Below are positions 36,631-46,530 of a stretch of DNA of 64,000 bases, piece by piece; position 1 is the first letter of the stretch; each line of letters begins with the position of its first letter. The stretch spans positions 1 through 64,000 of the forward strand of contig NGBS01000018.1 of assembly GCA_002245135.1 (NCBI GenBank). The letters run 5' to 3'. The position numbers were made by a program, and so were the translations under genes. The notes beneath the pieces were generated by a model. It worked only from the letters and a program-made list of their open reading frames with translations. It did no database searches and had not been told where the DNA came from. Source of the DNA: Proteromonas lacertae. Its lineage: Eukaryota; Sar; Bigyra; Opalinata; Proteromonadidae.

Positions 36631-39582
36631 ACTTCTCATCTCTTTCTACAACACATCAAAAATTGATTTAAAATTTATTATGATCAAGCCAAATGCTTGA
36701 TGATCCTTTTTGATTGATTTGATTGGCTATTCTCACAATCATTTGAATTATTCATAACTCCTTTATTTGGTATTTTTATATCGTTATTATAAATAATTTA
36801 GTTTATAGAAAGTGATATGAGTGTTGTTGTAACTAAAGATAAAATGATGAGAAAACCAAGTGTTGCGTTTGGTGGTGATAATAATAAAAGAATGAAGTTA
36901 GAAGAAGATAGTTTTGTGAAGATAATGAACAGTTTAGTAGAAGACACTGATGTAGATTTTTTAAGATTTAAAGATGATAGTGTTAAAGTTTTTCAATTTC
37001 CTAAAAGAATGATTTTAACGAGAGATTGTTATAAAGTTATGTATGAAGATATTATCAAAATAATGAGATTCATCAGTTATCCAACAGTTGTTATAAGAGG
37101 ACAACCTGGTATAGGTAAAACAAGTTTTTTGTATTACCTATTACATTGTTTAAAGACAAGAGATGATTATAGATATCATGATAGAGATAAAACAATAGAA
37201 AGAAAAATAAAAGGTATATATATAGTAAAGGGAAAGAAGAATGGTAGTAAAACTGATAAAGTAGTATATGAACTTGACCAAAAAACCCAAAAAGTATCTA
37301 TTAAGAAAAATCCAGACTTGAATGATGTTACAGAATCAATAATAATAGTTGATACTTATAGTGGTGAATTTAATCCAAATAATATCGTAATTTCCATTAG
37401 TTCACCAGATGAAGATAATATTGAAAAATACAAAGATAGAAAATATAAAACTGAATTATATTTCGAAACATTAAGTTATGAAGAATTAGAAAAATGGTTT
37501 GATAAATGTATAGATATTGACAGAGATAAAAAATTTAAAGATATTTGTGAAGCTTATGGTAATATTCCAAGACAAATTTACTTTCATCATTTATATAAAA
37601 AGAATTATGGTAGAGATTATTGGAAATATTATGTGAAATTAATAGATAGTGTAGTTGGTACAATTGGTTATAATAATTTTGTTGGTAATTATATGAAAGA
37701 AAGTCAATTAACCAAAAATAATGGATTATCGAATATAATATTAAGATATGATTATAAAAAAGAAATGAATGTGGTATTAGGTCATGAAGTATTAGTACCA
37801 AAAGATCATTTAAAATTCATATCTGAAAAAGTTGAAAAATACATAGTGTGTAAATTCTATCCTCCTAAAAATGAATCTGAATATGATGAAATATGTGATT
37901 ATTATGAACAACTTAATAATGATATAAGAAGAAAAGAAAATGAGTTAAAAAGAATGAATAATGTTAAAGAAAAGGAATTTACCCAAAAAGAAATAGCAAA
38001 AGATAAAGTAATGAAGAGAATTGCAATGAAGCAAATGATATCATATGAATTGAGTATGGAAATAATAAAATTGAATGTAAAAGAAGATAAGAAATTTATG
38101 TTAAACTATGAAAAGCCAATCTCATTTAGTCATCCTGATGGTGGAAAACATTATGTTTGTATTATATTGGATGAAAATAATTATTTTGATTTAATAATGA
38201 ATGGAATATTTATAAAGATATTCTTAGATGATGATGAATTATCAATTGATGAAAGAAGAATAACAGAATCAATCAAAGTATAAATAATCTATATTTATAT
38301 AATATAATATAATAGGAATATAATAAATGTAAAGAATGTCAAATTAAGTGTTGTTTTTTAAATGAAAAGAGAACACAGATCTTTCCAAATAATGTAAAAC
38401 CAAAACCAAAAGGTAAAACTAATGAAAATAGTAATGTTAAAAAAACAAAAAGTAATGATGAAGATGATGTATTTACTGATATAAATGATAAAAGTCTTTA
38501 TTTAATGAGAAAATGTTTTTATTCAATTTTGAATCTTATTTGTCCTGAAGATATAGATATATCTTATCCACACCAAAAGAACTATTTAATATTTGGACAA
38601 ACTGGAATAGGAAAATCAATATTAGCGAATGTTATAAAAGAATATATTCATGAAAAAAGGAATGGAGTAGTTAAAATAAAACATATAGTTGAAAATGGAG
38701 TTAGAAGAGGTCATAATGAAGATAAAATAGACAGAGATTATATAATAATTAGTGATGGAGGTGTAATTGGTGAAGATGATTATGGTGATGCAAAAATGAT
38801 AATATTATTAGCTGATCCATCTGATGAAAAGTTTAAGACATTTGAGAGTAAGAGATGTCCTCTGGTGATGTATATACCTCCATTTACAAAAGAAGAAGTA
38901 GAAGACGTAATAATTCTAGAAAATCCTAAATATAATATACCTACAAAACATTTTTTAAATAGATCTGAATTAAGAGAAGGTTTAACAGCATTATCTGGAG
39001 ATATAAAGGGTTATGAAAAAGAAAAGATTTATATAGAAAGAATTATGAATATTATGGAGGTGTAATTGGAAATATAGAATGTGATGAAGAAACAATAAAA
39101 AGTAAGCTTAATGAAATGAAGAAAGAAAATAAATTAGAAAATATAATTAATGGAATTAATGTATGTTCTCTTTCAAAAGGTAAATATAACAAAGTATTAA
39201 TATATGAAACATGTGAAGAAGATGTTACTGAATCTAATCATTTGATATTTATATCTGAAACAATTCAACAAATGGCAAAGAAAATCTTATTCAAAAATAA
39301 TTGAAAAGAAGATTTCACTATATGAAAAATATAAATAATTGAATTGGTTATTTGAGTTAAGGTTTAAAAATTAAATCAAGCCAAATAATAAAATCATTTT
39401 AAAAAACTACTGTAAATACAGGCTGGTTCCATTTGCCAATATAACGTCTAAACACGTTTATAGATTTAGTTGGAGTTGCTATTACACTACAAATATAACT
39501 GATATTATATACCTCATCGATATTTTCGCATTTAAAGGTAATTTACTAACTTCACACACATCTCTTGTTGGTGGGAATTTAT
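36631..39582. repeat. Direct duplication, copy B
   Basis: Second copy of the unit described at 32985-36424, 3162 bp downstream in register for most of its length. Its right end continues into the intact ridA gene, so this end is the original location of the ridA sequence. Confidence 0.9.
36817..39304 (+). pseudogene. Tandem Crinkler/RHS-like NTPase, copy B (no SPRY-like domain, frameshifted)
   Basis: Same promoter-proximal sequence and start codon as copy A. The first roughly 170 residues are replaced by about ten (MSVVVTKDKM). NTPase 1 (GQPGIGKT) and the 38-nt intron 38278-38315 are intact, as is the P-loop of NTPase 2. At about 39016 a five-A run replaces the six-A run of copy A, shifting the frame and ending the protein at 39065. 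The remaining 239 bases still encode the copy A C-terminus in another frame. Either a real pseudogene or a base-calling error; similar slips occur in essential genes in this window. Confidence 0.7.
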
Positions 39583-40062
39583 GAAAGTCTATATATTATA
39601 TGATTATTGCCAATTTATACATTTCTTATATATCTCATTAACTTCTTCGAATTTTGTTAAGTCTGATAGATATAGATTTGCTTTAATAACATCATCTACA
39701 CTACTATTTGCACTTTTTAATATTCCGCACACATTCTCTAGCATCTGCTTTGTCTGATCGGTGAGATTTTCACTAACTAATTCACCTTTTGTATCTACAC
39801 CTAAAATTGCTGATGTAAATATAAATGAACAATTTGGGGGAGTCTATGAAATTAAATGTTATTATATAATTACTATAACAGCTTGATTTCTAAAATAAAA
39901 AACCTAATAACTTATATACTTAGGCAAACCAACTTTATAATCAGGAGCACTATCACTTGATATAACTTCTATCTCTACTCTTCTTTTGAAAACACTTATT
40001 TGGTTAGAATTTATGAGTGAGCTTTTAAATATGATTGATCTTCTACATAATCTTCCAATCAT
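39399..40062 (-). CDS. RidA/YjgF/UK114 family imine deaminase, possibly mitochondrial
   Basis: Hydrolyses reactive enamine/imine intermediates from amino-acid dehydration. The model is 181 aa with five exons; introns 39890-39919, 39844-39873, 39589-39620 and 39487-39512 (26 nt), and one exon is only 16 nt. Family features are KNQAVITPPNCSFIFTSAILGVD, QTKQMLENVCGILKSANSSVDDVIKANLYLSDLTKFEEVNEIYKKY and PPTRDVCEVSKLPLNAKI, which holds the substrate-contact Arg. The terminal Glu region usual in active RidA is replaced by ISMSVIA, so activity is uncertain. About 45 N-terminal residues (MIGRLCRRSIIFKSS...) are basic and lack acids at first, like a mitochondrial leader. Confidence 0.88.
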
Positions 40063-40189
40063 TTTAGAGATTGTTGATTTACAATAATATAAAAAGCAAA
40101 GAGTTAGATAAAAACAAAAGTATCTTCAATGAAACGATTATATTTTTGAAACAGAGATTAAAACATATAGAGGACTTACATATACTATA

Positions 40190-42129
40190 TTAATTACTTC
40201 TTAAACTATTTGAGCAAATTACATATATTAAATTCTCTAAACAAGATTTGACATGTTTGGATTTTACATTATTCATCATTTGAAGTAACATTCTTAGCTG
40301 CTCACCTTTAATATACTTATGAATATATTTACTATCCAATTCAAAGAAGAAATGTATTACATTGTTAAGCAATGAAGTTGAGACTTGTTTAATATCAGAA
40401 TATGGTTTTATCCATTTACTATTGAATAAAATAAATAAACAATTAAATATACATTAATATATCAGTTAAACCACATTCTAAATATTCTTCTACAAATGGT
40501 TTATTTTCTTCCAAATAATAATGAATAAGGGGAAACATCTTTTCTTTATTAACACATTCTTTCTCACACTTAAACAAACTATAATCTAATGTGTTCAAAT
40601 AATCCATATAAAGAATAAAATCTTTTGCATATATTGGTTGTTTTGTACAAGATATTTCATGTTTAATTTCATCCTTTGAATAATCGAATATTGATGAATA
40701 GTTTGATTTTTTTCTCCTTTTGTTTTTTGGTTTTACATTTTCATCATCATCTTCTTCTCCCTTATTCTTTGCAAAATCAAAACAATGTTTCCAAAAGTCT
40801 TTCTCTAAAGTTTCAGTAATGTATTTGTATTTATCAATATCTTCTGGAGATAAATATGAAATATCAACTGATTCTCTATGGATTATTATAAAATTATATA
40901 ACTGAAAATACTCTTTCAATTTTCTTTTTGACCTTTCTGACATTTCATGTGATTGAATTCTATTTCTTATAGAGTTTCTTGAACAAGTTGGACAATACCA
41001 ATTCCCCTATATATATTATATATATTATAATATACAGTTGGTATGTACTGCAATCCTAAACAATAAGTATGATATCCATTATTACAATTATCACATAATA
41101 ACAAACAATACTCATTATCTCCTTTTCTACAAACTTCACATATCATTTCTTCACTATAAAAATAACAATAATAAATGAAAAAGTCTTGTTTAGATACATT
41201 TTTGGAACAACAGTCCTAGTTTTCAAATTTTCAATCCTAAATAAAGAATATAATTTAAGAAATAATAGAAATACGATATAATATGATGATTTGATTTGTA
41301 TAAAGAGTAAGTTGCTTGTTTACACAATGGACATGTATTACTAATTTTACACCATTGTTTTATACATTGAAAATGAAATATATGTGGACATAATTGAAAC
41401 ATCCCTATTTCATTATCATCTATATTTAAAGGACTTAAACATATTGAACATTCTTTATTATCCACATTTTGAGAGTAATGTAATGAATGATCAAATTTAT
41501 CATCATATTTTACAATCCACAACAATCTATGAGGTAAATAAAGAAGTGATTCTAATATTAAATTATCTGGTAATCTTATTTTTTCATCACATTTGTATCT
41601 CGTTAAATGAAACTCTTTCTTCTTTGTGTCAATTTCCAACAGAAAAACTACACATTTTAGAGTATCACAGAAACATTGAATAATCATTTTATCACCTTCA
41701 CATATACCATCTTTTACCGATTTATAATAATCAGGAGTCAGCTTCATATTTGGCATTATCTTACCATAATAAGCTGAATTTAATTTCAAAGTATCTGTTA
41801 TTAGATTTCTTAGATATATTTGTGGTACAAATTGCTTAAACTCTATTTGATCATAAATTTGATCTGCTAAAACATGTAAACACATCAGATTTTTTAAAAC
41901 TGTTCAATTTCAGTAAGTGATCTTTTAAAACATCTTTTATCTTCTTTTCTTTGCATGAGTAACACATATTCTCTATTTTTTCAAACCAGTTTACTTGAAA
42001 TCTAAATATAAAAACAAAAGAATTGTACAAAGATAGCATAGAGTGTAGTATATGCTTATCTTCTATTCCATCAGATGGAATCGCTATTTTATCTATCTGC
42101 TTCTCTTTTAAACCAAAACTTCTATTCAT
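40190..42129 (-). CDS. OTU-like / RING-H2 / PHD protein
   Basis: Likely nuclear ubiquitin-pathway or chromatin protein of about 590 aa. An OTU-like cysteine protease region (MCLHVLADQIYDQIEF near the start, ending near HSLHY) precedes a RING-H2 (CSICLSPLNID...CPHIFHFQCIKQW...CPLC). A PHD finger follows, spread over two exons (CEVCRKGDNEYCLLLCDNC, GYHTYCLGL, NWYCPTC). The C-terminal region is helical and Lys-rich. The RING-PHD order recalls PHRF1. Introns are 42002-42028 (27 nt, stop-free), 41237-41274, 41154-41197, 41007-41035 and 40419-40452. The exons sum to one base out of frame, and the slip lies at about 41890, exactly before the putative catalytic Cys. The OTU call is therefore weaker than RING and PHD. 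Confidence 0.7.
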
Positions 42130-42170
42130 TTATATTTTTTCAAAATAGATTTGAATTGTTGTTAATTTAA

Positions 42171-42916
42171 ATGCAAGACTCACCGTTAAACCAATTGTTA
42201 CAAGCAATAGAATTATCTTTGAGACGTGTTGAAGAAAATGTAAATAAAATTAATACTATTCATACCTCAGTTAAACAAAGTATTTGATTATTGATTATAT
42301 AAATCATATAAAGACAATAATGTAATATACAACTCTTCTACTAGGCTACATGAACTGTATACAATGCAAATGGCTTTTGATTCAGCAGTATGTGAATTTG
42401 TGGATTTAGCCCTTGCAAAACTTGATAATATTACTTGTATGATATTGATGATAAAGATTTTATAATTATACATAGCTGTTGAAAGTCCTGTTAGAAATAG
42501 ATCTTTAGAACACGTTGAAATTGGTACAGCTATAATATTTCCTACACAAGAATGTTGGGTTGAAGGAACTGTGATAGATTATTTTCAAGAGGATGATATT
42601 TACATTGTTGAAGATTCAGATAAATACCAATTTAAAGCTAGACGAAGACAAATCATTGTAAAACCAAAAATAAGAAGGCAATTACCAGTTCAATCATTTG
42701 TATTGGCTCATTTTCCAGATACAACTGCATTTTATGAAGGAACAATAGTAACTGCAAGTGGTGTATATATTAGTTTTTGATATATTATAGAGAGATGAGA
42801 TTGATATTAATAGCCAACCTGTTCAATTTAAAGAAGATATGGATGAATATGGTAACTTAATTAATTATCGTGCAATTGATATGTTGATGATAGTTCCTAA
42901 TCCAGGACCTTGCTAG
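42171..42916 (+). CDS. SGF29-like double Tudor protein (SAGA histone-acetyltransferase subunit)
   Basis: Reader of H3K4 methylation in SAGA-type complexes. The model is 214 aa with introns 42280-42313, 42437-42475 and 42763-42790. The N-terminal helix (LNQLLQAIELSLRRVEENVNKI) precedes the tandem Tudor region. Tudor 1 is VEIGTAIIFPTQECWVEGTVIDY..DIYIVED. Tudor 2 starts at FVLAHFPDTTAFYEGTIV, the family signature in which aromatic residues bind trimethyl-lysine, and ends FKEDMDEYGN...VVPxP-like (MIVPNPGPC). Its start lies 41 bp from the divergent OTU/RING/PHD start, implying a shared promoter for two chromatin-linked genes. Confidence 0.85.
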
Positions 42917-43028
42917 TGCAGTTGAAGAATTCAACGGAATGCAATCTTTGTAATGTAATTTGTTTTTTTAATAATATTTTGATTTCAAATAACAAATTAA
43001 TACAAATAAATTATAGTAATAAATGAAT

Positions 43029-43379
43029 TTAAGATTTCCATAACAGTATATAGATGCTAGGCACAACTGAGAAATATACATAACTAATTATCATAATAAA
43101 CAGGTTTAAAATATACCATTTTGTTCTATGTGTTACAAATGATCCAAAACTTCTACCTATTACACAATTCCAACATCTACCATATTCAGCATCAAAAGTT
43201 GTTCTAATTTTTGTTGCCTACAGCTGGTAATCTATAATTAATATAATTAATATTTTATACGTTTTTATTCCTTGGTGGTTTTCAGCAAAAGCTTCTTGTG
43301 CTATAGTGATTGCTCTGTTTACTTGTTCTTCTTCCATATCTTCTGCATATACTTGTGACTTATATGATAGTGTCGCCAT
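43029..43379 (-). CDS. Dynein light chain, LC8/DYNLL-like
   Basis: Small dimeric hub protein of dynein motors. The family core is FDAEYGRCWNCVIGRSFGSFVTH, compare the FD-x-x-Y..W-x-C-x-VG-x-(N/S)FGS-x-VTH pattern. A 33-nt intron removes the stretch after HRTK and joins CYVYFSVVPSIYILLWKS. The N-terminal part (MATLSYKSQVYAEDMEEEQ...AITIAQEAF) fits helix 1. The junction near 43240-43265 requires an intron plus one base slip, so the middle is unsure. It may be an axonemal LC8 variant rather than the cytoplasmic form because the sequence is divergent. Confidence 0.8.
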
Positions 43380-43547
43380 TATCTAAATAATATAGATGAA
43401 TATATTCTATACAACTCTAAAACAAAGAAAATAAAATTCAAAACGGTTTAAATCAAGCCAAACTTTTTCAAAACTCTAAAGTATTAAAATAAGACAATAT
43501 GACAAAGGAACATTGGTCTATCAGCCTTTATGCGGCTCTTACATTCT

Positions 43548-43577
43548 TTTATGATGGAATCATAAAAGAATATACAT
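43548..43577. other. Perfect 13-bp inverted repeat (hairpin)
   Basis: ATTCTTTTATGAT is followed after GGA by its exact complement ATCATAAAAGAAT. It lies in the 253-bp gap between the two-pore-channel 3' end and the LC8 start. A second, looser inverted pair (GTCTATCAGCC at about 43515 and GGTTGATAGAC at about 43650) encloses it. Role unknown; a 3'-end or small-RNA structure is possible. Confidence 0.6.
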
Positions 43578-43632
43578 AACATTACAAATACAAACATGTT
43601 AAACATAAAATATTTATTTATTTATTATCTAA

Positions 43633-45890
43633 TTAGCCTAACGAAGGAGGTTGATAGACTTCTTGGACTATTATAAATAAATTTATGAATTTATACGTTC
43701 TGTTTCTGTTGTATTACCAGAATACCATCCAAAGTTCAATTGCTTGTATTGATTATGGATAGCTTCACTAAATATTGCTTCATATACATCATTATGTTTT
43801 GCTACTTTAGATATCTTCCATTCTTCTATTGTAGTATAAAAATATATTACTATACTCAAATTGAAGCTATTAGCTTTAGCAGTTTCTTTGATTTTAATCC
43901 ACCACCCTTCTTCACCTCCAGATTCTTCTTTCTTCATTACCTGTTTCTCATACATCACTGAAAATGATTCTAATAGGAAAGCTAATACAACATTCATTAC
44001 TAAATAAACTGATAATAAATTCCAAACAATAAAATATATTCTAGAATAACTATTTGTTCCAGCTACAACTCCTTCCATTACTATTGGCCAATTATTGACA
44101 ATCTGTTGCTCCCATAACGTAACCATTGAATTTGGTAAATTATCAAAGTTATTATGATAATAATTCAATACTCCATAACTACAATTTGCTATTTTATCAT
44201 TGTTTCTAGGTAATTTTCCTGCAAATAATTCCATTCCAATAATTGAATATGAATAATAAACACATAATAATAATACAATATATCTACCTAATGCTGGTAC
44301 AATAATTTTGAGAGAATTAATCATAGCATCAAACCTTCTCACAAGCCTTAATAATCTCAATAAACGAAGCATTCTGAGTATTAATAACACTTGTGTAATT
44401 TCTTGACTATTGTTTAAACCAACATAACTTAAGACTGTACCAAATAAAGAACCAACTACAGCGACAAAATCAATCTGTTTTATATAATAATAATTATTAT
44501 AAATACATCATTAAAAATAGACATTGTAAAATAAGTTACTAAACCAAATCCAATCATTTTAAGTATTAATTCAATTGAAAATAAAACTACCATTATTGTT
44601 TGAATATATGTAAATTTTGATAATCCACTAGTTGATGTTTCTGCTTGAATCATCTATTAATATAAATAAATACATAAATATGTTAATAATACTTCAATGA
44701 TAATAATAATAGAATTAGCTAATACTAATAAATCAAAGAAATAAATAACAAATTTGTTATGAGAAAATAAATTCTCCAAATGAGCTTGAATTTTTTGAAA
44801 CTTAGTGCTACCATCAGAACTACCATAGAAGATTGAAACATTTGACTTTATCTTTTTAGCTTTCAACTAATACAAATACATAAATACATAATACAATAAT
44901 ACATTTGTATAAGTGTATATAATTTTACAGAAATCATTTCTATTTACTTCTCCATATCGATGTACATCAACTGTATCAAAACATAAACCAACTATTTCAC
45001 TTGGAATGTTCTTTTGAAAACATATCATAAACTCTATTTTGAATAATTATTATTATAAATTATACTGATAAAATCTTGTCTTGTTACTACTTTACCATCT
45101 TCTCCTTTTATTCCATATTCTTTCAGTCTTGCTGATTGCGTTTTCAATGAATTGAATGCCATATTTAAACCATCTACTAATTTACCATAATGAGTTCTAT
45201 ATAAATAATAAATAATATAATATTCATATGTTTTATATACAATAATTTACTCTTTGTTCTTGCTTCATAATTTGAATAAATCAAAGCCAACACTAAATTG
45301 AATAGACAATACATTCCTATTGATTGATAAACAACGAAGAATAATGAAAACCATCTGTTACATCTATATACAGGCATCATAATATCAGGATAATTAGCAT
45401 TACAAACACAATAATTAAAGAAAACATTAATACAAAATACAATATATATATATATATATATGATATGTTGTTAATAGAATATAAAGCTGAACCATTGAAT
45501 TAACTAACGAGTTAAAATAATCCGTACAATCACCAGGTTTATAGGTTGAACAATAAGCAGCAGTGCGAGTTGGATCTCTCTATTAAAAAATTATAAAAAG
45601 AAAAAAAACATTACAAATATACATCACAGTGATTATTATCCATTCCACTGAAGAAAACAAAGCCAAATATTGAGAATACAAGTAAAGTAACAAAAATTAA
45701 TAGCAATATATTTACAATTTCAGGTATAACAGTTAGAATACCTGAGAATATTCTTCTTATATTTCTTTTTCGTTTAATCAGTAGAAATGGTCTGAAATAT
45801 TCTGAAAACTTGAGGGATTTTTGGGATAAATATGAGTAAAACCCAATTAGCAGTCATACATATTAATAATACAACTATTACCACACTCCA

Positions 45891-45925
<35 letters not shown>

Positions 45926-46386
45926 AAAATAATATGTATAAATTCAATAGATTAATCATACTTTGCTTTTAAAAATGGTTTTGTTAAACATAAAATATCC
46001 ATATATGTATCAAACCAGAAAAATGCTAGAATAAGACCTTGTATTAAGCATTGGATCCAAGGCGTTAGAGGAACTGTTATATTTGATCCATTAATAGAGG
46101 AAGGCCTTTCATAGAATGAAAAAAACATATAAAATACACACATCATCATGTGTAATACATTCCATTGTTTACTGTGATATAAGATATAGAAGAATCTAAA
46201 TAATAAATGTAAAATATACCTTTTATTACTTGACATATTGCGTAGGATAGTACGACCAGCTAGAGCATCTTGTGCATATCTAGCTGCATCTTCGTATTTG
46301 TTAGAAGTAGCTCCGAATCTATATATTAATATGAATACCTAATTAGATTACTGGACGTATTGGAAACCTGAGTTTAACAACGACAT
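43633..46386 (-). CDS. Two-pore channel (TPC), endolysosomal cation channel
   Basis: Two six-TM repeats forming a Na+/Ca2+ channel of acidic organelles. Domain I has YEDAARYAQDALAGRTIL at the N-terminus, and its pore DYFNSLVNSMVQLYILLTT / NYPDIMMPVYR matches the TPC filter signature. An EF-hand-like linker follows (FDTVDVHRYGEVNRNDF). Domain II has the S4 ILRMLRLLRLLRLVRRFD and pore HNNFDNLPNSMVTLWEQQIVNNWP. Spliced C-terminus LQEVYQPPSLG ends at 43633. Introns include 46320-46367, a 24-nt one near 46210, and a TA-rich one at about 45895-45955. A frame slip near 45830 sits just before the domain I S4 (YFRPFLLIKRKRNIRR). Confidence 0.88.
45893..45921. repeat. TA dinucleotide microsatellite in a TPC intron
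   Basis: An uninterrupted AT run lies inside an intron of the minus-strand channel gene. It makes this intron longer than most here. Confidence 0.8.
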
Positions 46387-46530
46387 ATATAAATAATTTG
46401 ATGATTAATTCAACTTTTAAAAAATCAGATACCAAGCCTTAGTCGAGCTGAGATCTTTGTTCTATATCACTTTTCTCATTAAGAAGTGAATTAAAAAATA
46501 AAAGGCTTTGTATAAAGGAAAAACAGATAT

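Noticed and set aside
43499-43665. tRNA or rRNA gene
   Set aside because: No cloverleaf, no T-loop GGTTCGAAT-type box. No tRNA or rRNA was recognised anywhere in the window.
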